Part shown: positions 21,983 through 32,560 of the stretch, piece after piece
Layout of the letters: each line of letters starts with the position of its first letter
How positions within the stretch are numbered: position 1 is the stretch's first letter
Assembly (NCBI GenBank): GCA_963575745.1
Contig: CAUYUJ010016149.1
Coordinates: 499,924-563,923 of the forward strand
Origin: Prorocentrum cordatum
Lineage: Eukaryota > Sar > Dinophyceae > Prorocentrales > Prorocentraceae
DNA: 64,000 nucleotides
Direction of reading: 5' to 3'
Notes under the pieces: model-generated
Database searches by the model: none
What the model was told of the DNA's origin: nothing
The model's input: only the letters and a program-made list of their open reading frames with translations
Program-made: the position numbers and the translations under genes

Positions 21983-22580
21983 GATTTATGTGTGCTTATA
22001 CCAGCAACATTGTTTTTAGTGCACCCGTCATGTTTTTGCCACAGGGCATCAAGCATCTACTGGGCACGCATGGCATCACGCTCGCACGGTTGCGTTAACA
22101 TCGTGGTTGTGTTTTGCATGTTCGCTTGAAATGTAAGACGCTATGCAACACGTTATGTCGTCGAAGACTTGGCTAGCTAAACGCCACGCCGGAGGTTTCT
22201 GTGGATTCCCAGATCCCACTATTTCAACCGCCTTCCTACTTCAAGAATCGATGTGCGTTTGCTGGGTTCTGTTATTGTTATTTTCATTGAGAACCCGGGC
22301 TCACTATTCTATTATATCCGTTTTCCAACTTCATGTTTCTTCTCACGACCGACGGGTATGGTTGTTTGTTGACTGCGTTAGGAGGCTGCAGATGGGGAGA
22401 CTCCTTTCGTCGTGATTTTGCCACGGCGCCAGGGGGGTGGGTCCAGCCAGGCCTCTTCTTCCGCCGCTACGTGCGAACTCTTCCATCTCTGAGTGGCCTT
22501 CTCCTCTCTGTTCCCAGCCCCCCCGCCTGCCCTCTCCCAACTCTTGCATGCTCTGGCCGATGCGCTTGTCGGTGCCCCCG
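21983..22580. other. No recognisable gene
   Basis: 22,408-22,443 (GTCGTGATTTTGCCACGGCGC...GGGTGGGTCC pattern) resembles 24,588-24,628, so even this apparently unique stretch contains a dispersed fragment. No gene is supportable. Confidence 0.4.
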
Positions 22581-22582
22581 GC

Positions 22583-22940
22583 TAGCTCTTTCGCTGGTGC
22601 AGCCGACTCTGAAAGTTCGTCGCTACCAGGACCTTTTTGTCGTTCGACGAGAACTACACTGGAGACCCATGCCAAGAAACACCCTGCCTGTCTCCAGGGT
22701 GCCCTGGGTTTCTTGGGCTTCGATGGTTTTGCTATGGACAGCGTGACGTTCACACACCAAGATTCCATGGACGTCCTGGTGTCTCAGGGTTGTGTTTCTT
22801 GTGGAAGGTTTCTTGTGGACTGGGCCTCCACTGTAGCTCTTTCGCTGGTACCGCCGACTCTGCCTCGCCACCAACGAAAACAGTTTTTTCCTCGCTGCCA
22901 GGATCTTTAGTCGTTCGGCGAGAACTATACCCCTGGACAA
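22583..22940. repeat. Direct repeat pair of about 85-105 bp
   Basis: Both copies contain TAGCTCTTTCGCTGGT(G/A), CCGACTCTG, GTCGCTACCAGGA or TCGCTGCCAGGA, and GTCGTTCG(A/G)CGAGAACTA. The first is 22,583-22,666 and the second 22,833-22,940, in the same orientation. Confidence 0.65.
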
Positions 22941-23054
22941 CGACCCTGGCCAGGCCCATCCTGGGCCCCTGCAGCGGCTTGCACCACCTTCGTGGCGAGG
23001 CCAGGAGGACGCGCACACCGCTCCTGGATCCAGGAGTTCTGCTGCTCCCCTCGC

Positions 23055-23215
23055 ACCCGAGAGCCACATCCCAGAAATGACTTCGAGCACCCAGAAAAAC
23101 CATTGAAACGGTGTCGAACGAGTATCGCCTCCCAGGGCCCGACACGTTCAACCCCTCAAGTTCCGGTACTTTCGTGGTGCTCGACATTCCTTTTGGCGTC
23201 CAAGGCTAAAGAAGG
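23055..23215 (+). repeat. Dispersed repeat H, copy 1 (inverted copy at 50,135-50,305)
   Basis: CACATCCCA, then TGACTTCGAGCACCCAGAAAA, then CGCCTCCCAGGGCCCG occur here in the same order as in the reverse complement of 50,135-50,305. The match is patchy but the ordered blocks make chance unlikely. Confidence 0.6.
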
Positions 23216-23562
23216 TCGGAGCATCTTTCTTCAGGAGGGGCTCGGCCAAGGACGGTGCATGTTCTTGGCCGGCTCCCTCCTGCCCAGAGGCCCCCTCGAA
23301 GTCGTGATCTCACCGCCGTTCCTCCAAAAGCGCTCTCTGCAGCGAACCCGTCAAATATCGGCCTGCCAGCAGGTGCCCCACGGACGTCTCGCGCTCCCCG
23401 ATCACCCCGGGGGCCCACAGGAGCTCCCGGGCACCCTGGGAGCTTCCTTGGTGGACGGTGCCTGTTCCGGAGATCCGACGTCGCGAAAAAGTGAAGCATT
23501 ACGAAACATCAAAAGCAGCGCCCTATGTTTCGAGCCGAGTGGATTTGTGATGGTCCTGGTTC

Positions 23563-23780
23563 GGCGTCACCCCAGCATACTTCTAGTATGTGTGCGTCGC
23601 CCCCCCAGGGGCGACGCGCGCACCGAGAAATCTTGTAGTATATGCGTCGTGGCGGGCGCTTTCTGGCCACACCGCTCAGAAAACGATATACTACAATATT
23701 GGCATACTATATGTTCGGGTCGGACGCGCGCCTCCAAGGAGGACATATAGTGTGAGTATGTCTCTGTGCGTCCCACTGGT
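23563..23780 (+). repeat. Dispersed repeat G, copy 1 (copy 2 at 50,306-50,490)
   Basis: Long near-identical blocks are shared with 50,306-50,490: CACCCCAGCATACT, ATGTGTGCGT, CCCCCCAGGGGCGACGCGCG, ATGCGTCGTGGCGGGCGCTT, ACGATATACTACAA and GGACATATAGT, ending GCGTCCCACT. A GCGTCGCCCC/GGGGCGACGC stem lies within it. The element is non-coding and its type is unknown. Confidence 0.8.
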
Positions 23781-24354
23781 GTCCGAAGCCTGGCGAAAGC
23801 GCCCGCTGCGAAAGAGTTGCAGCTTCCAGGTCTTAGGGTTCCCCCAAGCCTTCTTGTGGCGAGTGTTCTTATCGTGCGTGCCTGCTGTGTCCCTTAGCGA
23901 GTTTGGGCCATAGCGCGCGTAATGCCCCTCCGGTCCCATCTTCCCTCCCCCATAACGTGATGTTGCTCCCCCCCGTGTGTCCCTGGCGATGCCGCAAGCG
24001 TCCGGCACTGCCAGTGTGCCACGGTGGGGGACGCGCCAGACGGTGCTAGGACAAGGATAGATCCGTTACAGAGCTATCTGGAACGCTCTCACAGCGTTCA
24101 GGAACGCCCTGAGAAGGCCGCGGCGCCCGAGACTTCCTCCAGAGCCGCCGGATCTCAGAGATGTTTGATTTGTCCCTGTGCCCCATTCTCTCCTCGTCCT
24201 GGCTTCGTCTTCACGGGGGCGTTACGTTATGCCCTCTCGAACCGCCCCCTCCCCCCCCCCATGACGTGACGCTGCCCCCTTGTCTGCCACGGTGGGCCAC
24301 GGGGGCACGGGGGCGTCACGCTATGACCCCCCCCGCGCCCCTCCTCTCCCCCCC

Positions 24355-24722
24355 ACGAATGACGCGCGCTGCCGCCTCGAAGGATAAAGAGCGCTCTCAC
24401 GCCTCCGCTGCGCGCATCCCCCCCCCGATCCCCTCCTCCCCAGACCTCCGACGTTGGTTTTTTGCACAGCGTCAACCCCCGGAGGTCTGGACCCTTTCCT
24501 GGGGACTGGCTTTTCATCCTGAGTCGTCTTCTGACGGTGCAAAAGCTGCGGAAGGGGCCACAGAGGCCAACCATAGCGAAACACTTCCCGTCGTGATTTT
24601 TGTCACAGCGCAAGGGGGTCTGGGTCCGCCCCCCCCCCCCCCCCCCCGGAATAACGCCCGCTGCCGCCCCGAAGGATAAAGAGGGCTCTTGCGGCTCCGC
24701 CGCCGCGCGCCCCCACCCCCGC
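24355..24722. repeat. Direct repeat pair of about 70 bp (24,355-24,425 and 24,650-24,722)
   Basis: Both contain GAAT(G/A)ACGC, GCTGCCGCC(T/C)CGAAGG, ATAAAGAG(C/G)GCTCT and GCGCGC with C-runs. The intervening DNA is GC-rich with no gene. Confidence 0.6.
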
Positions 24723-24833
24723 GCGCGCCCCCCCCTCCCCCCCGCAGTGCCTCGTGCTCGGCGTGGACCCCGAGACTGGGCGGGCCGTGCCGGGCGCGCA
24801 GGAGCGCGCCGCCCCTGTTTTGGGGGGCCGAAG

Positions 24834-25000
24834 GATGACATAAATAAAGAAGCTCGGAGGTCCGCGCAGATTGCTCGGATCGGCGCCGGAGCCCCCCGGC
24901 GGCGCCTCCAGCGCCGCCCCTGGCGCGGGGTCCAGAGCCAATCCGAGACATCCGCGCGGACCTCCGAGTTTTGTGTGTTTATGTCATTGTTTGTTCCCCT
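24834..25000. repeat. Foldback element made of two inverted copies of the GGTCCGCGCGGA repeat
   Basis: The left arm (24,834-24,890; GATGACATAAATAAAG, CTCGGAGGTCCGCGC, CTCGGATCGGCGCC) is the reverse complement, with drift, of the right arm (24,930-25,000; AATCCGAGACATCCGCGCGG, ACCTCCGAG, TTTATGTCATT). About 40 bp of GC-rich DNA separates them. It could form a long cruciform or hairpin. Confidence 0.75.
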
Positions 25001-25521
25001 ATTTCTGGTGCGTGCCGCCGCGGGCGGCGGACGCATCCCCGTCCCGTGCCCTTACGGGTCGGACAGCGATCGGTACGATCGAGAGAGGCACAGTCGGACG
25101 GATAATATCGAGATCGGCTCTGGGAGGGTACCCCAGTGTTCGTCGTGTTTACTGGATGTTTTTGTGCATCATGGGGAGGGTTAACCTTGGGTGTTCTGTT
25201 TGTTCTGGCCTAGTCCGAAATCCGGCTTGATCTGGCTTGACCCCGCTGCATCCGCGGCCCCATTTGGCGTAACAGCAGCCCCCCGAGTCGATGAGATAGT
25301 GCCGAGTCGGCTAGCGTGGATTAGCGTTGAACTAGCCTCGATTAGCGTCAACAAGCGTCGATCAGCGTCGATTCACAGGAGCCGACAAGATGGTATGGGA
25401 GGTTCACGTGAGTTGCCACAGGAGGGTCTGATTTTTGGCGGGTTCTGACTTGAGCTGTCTTGGAGGCTTCTGGGGGGTCTGGGTAAGAGGCCGCCCTTTC
25501 GTGGCTGGTTTTTGGGGGGCC

Positions 25522-25594
25522 CCGCGCGCCAGGGACGGGGGTCCAGCGCCGATCCAGGAGATCAGTGCGGACCTCCAGCAGTTTACGTTCATAC
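25522..25594 (+). repeat. Dispersed repeat 'GGTCCGCGCGGA', truncated copy
   Basis: It has GCGCGCCAGGGACGGGGGTC, CAGCGCCGATCC and GCGGACCTCCAG but lacks the full TTTATGTCATT end. Confidence 0.55.
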
Positions 25595-25654
25595 CGTTGC
25601 TTCTTTCGTGAAGCCTGTGTACGACGAGAGACAGCAGTTCCTGACCACTGAACA

Positions 25655-25768
25655 GGACTCGCCGTCGGTGACGCCGCGGGCGTCGTCCTTTTGAGACGAG
25701 AGGTCGCCTGCCCAACAAAGGCCGCTGCTACTGTTGAACAGCATTTGCTGTTGGGCATCGTACCCATT
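25655..25768 (+). repeat. Copy of a foldback repeat (related copy at 28,325-28,470)
   Basis: Shared blocks are ACAGGACTCGC, CGAGA(C/G), GCC(C/T)GCCCAACA, GGCCGCTG and GGGCAT(C/T)GT(A/G)CCCA. Its right end GCTGTTGGGCATCGTACCCA is the reverse complement, with one mismatch, of the left end of the 28-kb copy. Confidence 0.6.
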
Positions 25769-25919
25769 TTTGCCTATCGATACCCCTTGCGGACGTGCCA
25801 CACCGAGGCGCGATCTCATGGATCGAAGAAGAACAACGTTAACAACATACATGCATCGCCGCCAGACCACATGCTGTCAAACCGATTGTAATCGGTTGCC
25901 GACGTCATCTCGTCAGGCA

Positions 25920-26335
25920 CAAACCTCGGCTATACATAGATGTGTCCAAATACATATGGATGCATGTCTGTATGTTATGTGCCACACACCTTGTAGCATA
26001 AAATCACACACCTAGTATATACACATGACTTGTATATACATATTGATCTACAACATTTGAACGTGTACATGTGAATGAACGCACATTTGCGAATTATGTA
26101 TATACACATGCGCATGACCGGGACCTTGGATTGTTGTGGGTCTTGGCCCCAGAGGGCTCCAAGACAGTCCTGGGATGGAGAGCTGAACCCCACAATCGGC
26201 CCAACATGTGGAATATGCGCGGTCGATGCCAAGAATCAACCTCAAACCGCGAACCCTAGAATTCGCTTGGAAATCCGGAATTCGCCTCGGAATCCAGAAT
26301 TCCCCAGAAACGCGAGACCCGGAATTCCGATCGGC
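25920..26335. repeat. Short ACAT-rich patch and GAATTC cluster
   Basis: 25,930-26,110 is weakly ACAT/TATACA-rich. Between 26,260 and 26,332 GAATTC occurs four times, with GGAAT spacers at 15-25 bp. No gene is visible. Confidence 0.45.
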
Positions 26336-26436
26336 CAAATCTGGATTTTTTTATGTTTTTTTCTTTACTGTTCCTCCTCGTTTTCTTCAGTTCCTCTCCG
26401 CGGCCCCTCGGCGACGACGGACGATGACGGACGACG

Positions 26437-27632
26437 TTGAAAAACGGTTGGGGGGCCGTTCTGGCCGCGGCCTGCCGGGAGGCCATGCCTCCTGCGTACG
26501 CGGCGCAACCCGCCGCGGCACCAGTGAAGGCTCGGCCGATTGCGGTGCCCGATTGCACCCCCTGGGCGGATCTGAGTCGCCCGCCGCTTGCGCAAGCCGA
26601 TGTCGAGGCGCTGCGCGTCGCCTGCGAGGCGCCCAATCGTCGCGACGCGCAACCGGAATTCGCGAACGTGCGTCAGGATAATTTGCGCTCAAAGCATGAA
26701 GACCTCAGCGCGTTTCGAAACTTTTGGGCCGCCGAGGGCGACCGCAGGGCAGGGCCGCCTCACTCTTGCCCGCTTGTCGCAGAGGTTAGCATCCCACTCC
26801 TGCGAGCGTTGGCGCGCGAGTCAGAGTGGCCCGACGTTGGCTGAATCGATTTATTCACGTGCCGCGCTCCCTTGACGGGCAACCTGGCGCGCAGCGGCAA
26901 CGGCCGCGCGCTCGGCCCAGGCGAGCGCCTCGGCGACGCGTCCGCCGCGGTCAATGAGCTACGCATTTGCGCACTCAAGCGCAGCGCGCCCTTGCTGTCC
27001 TCCCTTCGCGCGGACGCGCTCGCCAGCGAGTTGCTGCAGAAGACGCGGGATGAGGCGGAACAGATTCAGAATGTGTCCGCCATGAGGCGTTGGAGCCCGA
27101 CGTCTCCACATCCGAGTTCGCCGCGGCGTCGGGCGCGTTTTGCTTAGTGCCCAGGTCTGGAGTTTCCCAGCTCAAACCAGACGGGACGACGAGGGCGCGC
27201 CTGGCGGGCGACTTCGCGCGCTCCACGTGTGTTCCCGCCGGGAAGTTCGGCGTGGAAGGCGTCGGCCTTCTCGCCGCGCTGGCGCTTGTCCTATGAGCGC
27301 TGCACGGCGAGATCCCCGCGTTGTGGAAAATGGGCATCGGTTCCGCGTGCCGGCGCATTCCGCATGACCGCCGGGCAGTTGTCAGCGTTGTTGGGGAGGG
27401 CCACCGTGCGTGGAGCTCGCGGTATGAAGTGCGACTGTTCGGTTTGTTGGCATCTTGCCGCGGGCGGGGCTGCATGTTCGCCCTGCTTGCGCACTTTGCA
27501 AGACAGTTCGCGAAGCACCCCGTGCTTCGGAACGTCGACGTCTACTTCTCTCCGGACAGACATGCCAAATTGTGTTTCGCGCGAATCACGGGGCCGCGTT
27601 CGGCCCGCGGCGCCGTGGCCGATTTAAAGTAG
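26437..27632 (+). pseudogene. Decayed reverse transcriptase-like gene with lost catalytic residues
   Basis: Three pieces in one orientation resemble a reverse transcriptase-like family that I recall from dinoflagellate genomes. The first piece (frame of 26,437) has VAEVSIPLLRALARESEWPD, an in-frame TGA at 26,845, then LTGNLARSGNGRALGPGERL and SELLQKTRDEAEQI. After a shift near 27,090 comes SGVSQLKPDGTTRARLAGDF. The last piece (from 27,321) has WKMGIGSACRRIP and FAKHPVLRNVDVYFSPDR. I expect WKADIDSA and YVDDYF at the last two places, so the acidic residues of both palm motifs appear replaced. Together with the stop and frameshifts this marks a dead copy. It is unrelated to the LINE at 1,883-8,523. 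The family comparison is from memory, not a search. Confidence 0.6.
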
Positions 27633-28284
27633 TTGGCCCTCGGGGCCCAGCTGGTCGTTCCCGTCGCGTTGCTTTCGCGTAGCGATCGCGGCATCCGCTG
27701 CGAGCCGGCGGGGGCAAGCGCCTCGAGCGGTTTGCTGCCATCCGCGGCGTGCCCCCATGGCGCCGCCTGGCGCTGAAGCGCAGCGTCTGTTTAACCGCTT
27801 AGACAAGGCGATGTTGCGCCCGATTTTTCGCGCACCAGAGCAGCCGCTGTAGTCGCGTCGGGCGGTCCCTGGAGCTCGCGTTGCGCTAGTGGATCCAGGG
27901 GCTCGAGCTCAGGTCGCGCGACGCCGCGCGGTGGGGGCAGGGGCGGGGCCGCGGCGCTTTTCTTCTGCGACGCTCGCAGCGCGCCCCTTCGCGTCGCAGC
28001 CGCGCGCGCGCGCGCCCTCCGAGGCGCTGCTCATCGGGAGGGGCGACCCTCGCGTTGCGAGCGTTTTCGTTTTTCCCCGACGAGGAACTGCGGTGCCCGC
28101 CGGCCCGGGTCGCGGTTTTCGTGTCAACCGACGCGGTCGCGCTCCAATTTTCGCGGCGCAAGAGCCGCGGGGGCCCTGCAGCGGCGGCGCGCAGCTGTTG
28201 GCGCGCGGGTTTGCCCGAGGCGTGCATGGCACACGTTGCCGGCCAAGTCATCGAAGGGGTAGTCTTCGGCTCTGCGCGAACGAG
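27633..28284. other. CpG-rich DNA without a supportable gene
   Basis: Extremely GC-rich with many CGCG runs, so ORFs are long on both strands. It may include decayed parts of the RT element that ends at 27,632, but I cannot identify any. Confidence 0.35.
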
Positions 28285-28470
28285 ATGGGCACGGAACGAA
28301 TGGGTACGATGCCCAGCAGCGACTCCTGTTCATGTTTTACAGGACTCGCTGTCCGCGCTGCCGCGGCCTGTGTCCATTCGAGACAGAAGGCCGCCCGCCC
28401 AACAGCGGCCGCTGTTGGTTTGGGACAACATCTGTGGTTGGGCATTGTGCCCAATGTTTCAGTGCCCGTT
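28285..28470. mobile_element. Foldback (MITE-like) element of about 186 bp
   Basis: The left end (GGGCACGGAACGAATGGGTA, CGATGCCCAGCAGC) is an imperfect inverted repeat of the right end (TGGTTGGGCATTGTGCCCAA, TGTTTCAGTGCCC). The core is shared with 25,655-25,768. It has no coding capacity. No clear target-site duplication was seen. Confidence 0.55.
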
Positions 28471-29019
28471 TCGGGCGTCCAAATCGGCGCGCCCGCATTC
28501 CTGCGCCTGCGTCGGGTCGACGACCGCGGGGTCGCGGCCCCCGCCGCTGCCGTTCTCGCGGGCCACCCGGGCCGCGGCGCGTCGCGCCGCCGCCCTGGGC
28601 GCGGCGGCACGCACGTTCAATGCCTTCAGCCGGGGCCGCGTCGGAACCAGGCGGCGGTGTCAAGGGTGCCAGTGCGAGAGCATCTGCAGCTGGACGTCCT
28701 GCGCGTTTATTGATCAATTCGACATGCGCCAGCAGGAATGCGATGCGACCGCCGAGGCGGCGGCTGCAGCTTCGGGCCCTGCCGCCAGCACGAGCGGCAG
28801 ACGGGGGTCTGCAGCGGTGCCTGCGCGCGAAGTCGGTCAGGCGTTACTTCGGTGCGCTCTGCGACCTGCGCCAGACTTTCCACTTCCCTGCGCGCCCCGA
28901 CCGAGCGGGCTCGGGCGCCCGCGGCGTCGGGTTCGACGCCCAGGCTGGCCTCTGATCGGGGGCGGCGCCTGCCGCCGCAAGCGCCCCCGCGTGCTGCGCT
29001 CGCGGGGGGGGGGGGGGCT

Positions 29020-29645
29020 TGGCCGGGTCGCCGCGCCCATCGCTGGGGCGTTGCGCCCCGAGGTCGGGCACGCGAGAATGGTGGCGCCTAGATCTGCGGG
29101 GGCGCGCGTCCGCAGAGTGATCCGCGCGCGCAAATCGGAAGTCGGCCAGACGGGCCAGGGGCGCCGCGGCGCGCGCGACGCTGCGGCGCGACCGCGGGAC
29201 GCGCCGCCCGAGTCTTCGCCGCGCGCGCGTCTCGCGTGCCATTCTGCGCGGGCGCGCGCAGGCCTGCCGCGGGCGCGCGCGCGCGCGGGCGCGCCGCGGG
29301 GGGCGCGCGCAGGTCGGGTCTCGGTGCTCCCTTGCGCTCGCCACGCTGCAGGCGCACGTTTGTTCGTTTCGCGGTCCGTGCTCGCGGCGCGTGCGCCTGC
29401 GGCGCGAGCCCGTCGGCCATTCTGCCCCGCCCTTCGATTCTTGGGCGCGATATTGCCCCGTTGGAGGCAGCCCGTGACCGCTTTGCCCGCCCGCCCGCCC
29501 TGCCCTCGGGGAGCGACGCCCGGGCTTGCCTCGCGTCGGGGGCGGCGCCGTGGCGCTCGCCTGGCAGGCTGAACCCTAGCCAGGTCGCGGCGCCCATCTT
29601 TGGGGCGCTGCGCCCCGCCGAGGTCGGGCATGCGAGAATTCAGCG
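29020..29645. repeat. Direct repeat pair of about 60 bp in CpG-rich DNA
   Basis: GGTCG(C/-)CGCGCCCATC, TGGGGCG(T/C)TGCGCCCC and GAGGTCGGGCA(C/T)GCGAGAAT occur at 29,020-29,085 and 29,583-29,645. The DNA between is very rich in GCGCGC, with overlapping ORFs on both strands and no recognisable protein. Confidence 0.6.
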
Positions 29646-29870
29646 CCCAGGCTTGCACGGATTTCCCGACGGACTCGGACGGCCCGCTTCTCCTCCAACG
29701 TGGCCTCAACATGCTCGAGAGGGTTCCAAGAGGGCTCATGAAGCGAGCCTAGGCCCACCGCGGCGCGCGACATGCCGAAGGCGACCCACCATGGGCCCTG
29801 CACGGCTTGAAGACGGCTGCGTTTGACCATCAAGACGGCCCACAGGGCTGGAAGTGTTCTAATTCGCAAA

Positions 29871-30045
29871 GTGCAGGAGGGAAAAAACACACAGACACAA
29901 TTAATCGTCGAGTCCCAGGAAAATATGGAAACTATAGGAATTGGGGGGGATGACAGAAACTTAGAAAATATGGGAAACTATTGGGGATCCTTTTTATTTG
30001 TGTCTATTTATTTGTGTGTCCCAGGGCCCCTCCAAAAGTTCCGGA
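29871..30045 (+). repeat. Dispersed repeat F, copy 1 (copy 2 at 49,480-49,662)
   Basis: Shared ordered blocks are CAGGAGGGAAAAAA, CACAGACACAATT, ATCGTCGA, GACAGAAAC, TAGAAAATATGG and TATTTATTTGTGTGTCCCAG, then GGGCCCCT. Both copies are in the plus orientation and about 175 bp long. Confidence 0.8.
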
Positions 30046-30066
30046 TGGCCTTCTGGGCGCTTCCGC

Positions 30067-30088
30067 GGGGCATTTCTAGAAATGCCCC
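30067..30088. repeat. Perfect 22-bp palindrome
   Basis: GGGGCATTTCT is followed directly by its exact reverse complement. An imperfect palindrome (GGTCCACATTTGTGGTCC) follows within 6 bp. Confidence 0.85.
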
Positions 30089-30089
30089 C

Positions 30090-31470
30090 CGGGGTCCACA
30101 TTTGTGGTCCGGTTTCGGGGGCGGTGGCCCCATGGCAGGAGATTGGCCCCTGTCAGCCGAAACGGCTTGTGGCCGAACAAAAGATGTTACAGAACACGAG
30201 CCCGAAAGTGTAACGAAATTTCCGTGTGGCCGAAATTTTGGCCAGAATGACAGTGCCAGTCGTTTTGACTTCGAACCTAATGATTCGATCGCGTTCGGGC
30301 ACGTTCGGATCTATTCTGGCGCCCCTTTCGGTCACGTCCGGGAGGATTTCCAGGCACAGTTCCGGTCAGTACCCCCGCCCCAAACGGACGAGACTACGCG
30401 AGCATTGTCTTTTCAGCGACGGAAGCTAGACGAGAGCTGCGCAACGGCAGATGCCAGATTTTCCCGACGCGCGTGGTGTTGGCAACGCCGCGGCTGTGGT
30501 TCCATATGCCCGTCGCTTCGAAAGCAGAATGCCGCAGTCGTTGTTGTAGAGACATCGGCTTCCAATTGCCCCCCACTGCAGACATCTGCCCGCGACGTTT
30601 CAAGTTCTGTCCCAGTGTTGGGGTCGGTTAATCTAGCAGGAGCCCGTGTCGTGAATAAGGCACGTTGTCAGAGGTCCAGGCCGCTAGCGGGGCGCGCGAA
30701 GCATGTGCAATGGTACCATGTGCCTTTCGAGGTATGCTCCGGGGGTCGGTGATGGGGAGCCTGCGAAGGCGACCATATTTCGTTTTCTTTGCCCCACCAA
30801 TGTCGTGTTCCTCCTCGCCTCTTCTTCCCTGTCCCTGCAGCGTCCCAGGTGGCCAGCGAGGTCGGAACGTGTCCCCCACAGAACCCGAATACAGAACAAA
30901 TGTTAGCAACAACCACATGATGTACACGTTGGGGTCGGTCCTTGTTCTATTAAACGCGTATTCGGAGTGATCGCGCATTCGTTACGTGATTTTAGTTCGT
31001 TTAATAATTCATGTGCATGCACTTGTGTTTATGTAGAACTTTGGCGCGCAGTCTGATATACAATGGCGCGCAGTCTTTGCAATGCTTCTGCCGCCTGTTT
31101 GTGCTGTTGCCAATTCGTGTGACGAGTGTGGTATCAATCTGGTGTCGGCAACTGCGTTGCACACTAACTATATCATCGCTGTGTCGTCTTTCGTTTCTCT
31201 TGTGCCCGCTCCTGTCGCACTTATTTGTGCTGATAGTGGGATTTATCAGGTTGTCTGCCTTTCCATTCCGCAGCCGATGTACTCAACAAGCGGCTGATAT
31301 ATGTTGTCATTCATGCTGGTGTATCGCCCGCCATACTCAGTGCATTTTTGGATGTGGTATAGGCCACACATGGCGACTTCTGCTCGCTATGTTTGTTGTT
31401 TGCCGTCCATGTTCTTCGGCGTCCATCTTCCGCGCAGAGCTTACTACACTCAGAGGCTCCTACGGAATGG
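30090..31470. other. No recognisable gene
   Basis: Lower-GC DNA with ORFs of up to 233 codons on the plus strand, without domain or motif similarity that I can recognise. Confidence 0.4.
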
Positions 31471-31474
31471 CCTG

Positions 31475-32560
31475 GAAATGCAGAGGAGTCGCCACGCTGC
31501 AGCGTGTTGCCGCCCGTTGCCTCCTGCGTGGGTATGCCGAGGATTCGCCACGCTGCTGCCCGTGGCCGCCAGTTGCCACCTGTGTGGGTAGGGCGAGGCT
31601 TCGCCCAGTTGCCGCCCGTTGCCGCCTTGTTGCCGCCTGCGGGGGTGTGCCGAGGATTCGCCACGTTGCCGCCTTGTTGCCGCCTTGTTGCCGAACATTG
31701 CCACTTGTGTGAGTGTGCCGAGGTTTCGCCAAGTTGCCGCCCGTTGCCGCCCGTTGCCGCCTGCGTGGGGATGCCGAGGACTCCCACGTTGCTGCCCGTT
31801 GCCGCCCAGTTGCCGCTCGCGTGGTTCTGCCGAGGATTCACCACGTTGCCGCCATGTTGCCGCCCACTGCCACCTGTGAGGGGTATGCCGTCGATCCGCC
31901 GCGCTGCCGCCCGTTGCCGCCTCGTTGCGGCGCTGTTGCCGCACCGTGCGCTGCGTGGGTATGCCGACGTTTCGCCACGGTGCCTCCCGTGGCCGCCCCG
32001 TTGCTGCCCCGTTGCTCCTCGATGCCTCCCGTGTGGGTATGCCCAGGCTTCGCCACGCTGCCTCCCGCTGCCGCCCGCTGCGGCCACGTTTCCGCCTCGT
32101 TGCCGCGCCGTTGCCGCCCTGCGCGCCGTGTGGGTGTGCCGAGGTTTCGCCAAGTTGCCGCCCGCTGCCGCCTGTGGGGGCTTATGCCGAGCCTTCGCGA
32201 CGTTGCCGCCCGTGGTCGCCTGTTCCCGTCCGCTGCCCCCCGTGGCCGCGTCGCTGCCGCCTCGCTTGTTCTCTGGACATGCCGAGGGTTGCGTTGACAC
32301 CCGTTGCCGCCCACTGTGGCCCGCGGGGGTATGCCGAGGATGTTCCAGGTTGCCGCCCGCTGCCGCCCGCTGCGGCCCGTGAGGATTGGCCACGTTGCCG
32401 CCCGTTGCCCTCCGTTTTCGCATGCGTGGGTATGCTCAGGATTCATCGCGTTGTCGCCCGTTGCTGCCTCGTTGCCGCCTCGTGCTCTGGATGGGTCTCC
32501 CCAGGAATCGTGCGCTGGGTGGGTCTCCCAAGGATTCGCCACGTTGCCGCCCGTGTCGTC
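31475..32560. repeat. Minisatellite, unit about 60 bp
   Basis: The unit contains TGCCGAGG(A/T)TTCGCCACG and several CTGCCGCC/TTGCCGCC blocks, with GTGGGTATG at the junction. About 17 diverged units are present. As the unit length drifts, all six frames stay open for long distances, giving ORFs of 329 codons (plus) and 370 codons (minus) with repeat-derived GGN or CRP words. Neither is annotated as a gene. Confidence 0.85.

Noticed and set aside
26437-26844. Stand-alone 135-codon gene
   Set aside because: It continues past its stop in the same frame with sequence of the same RT-like family, so it is the first part of a broken element.
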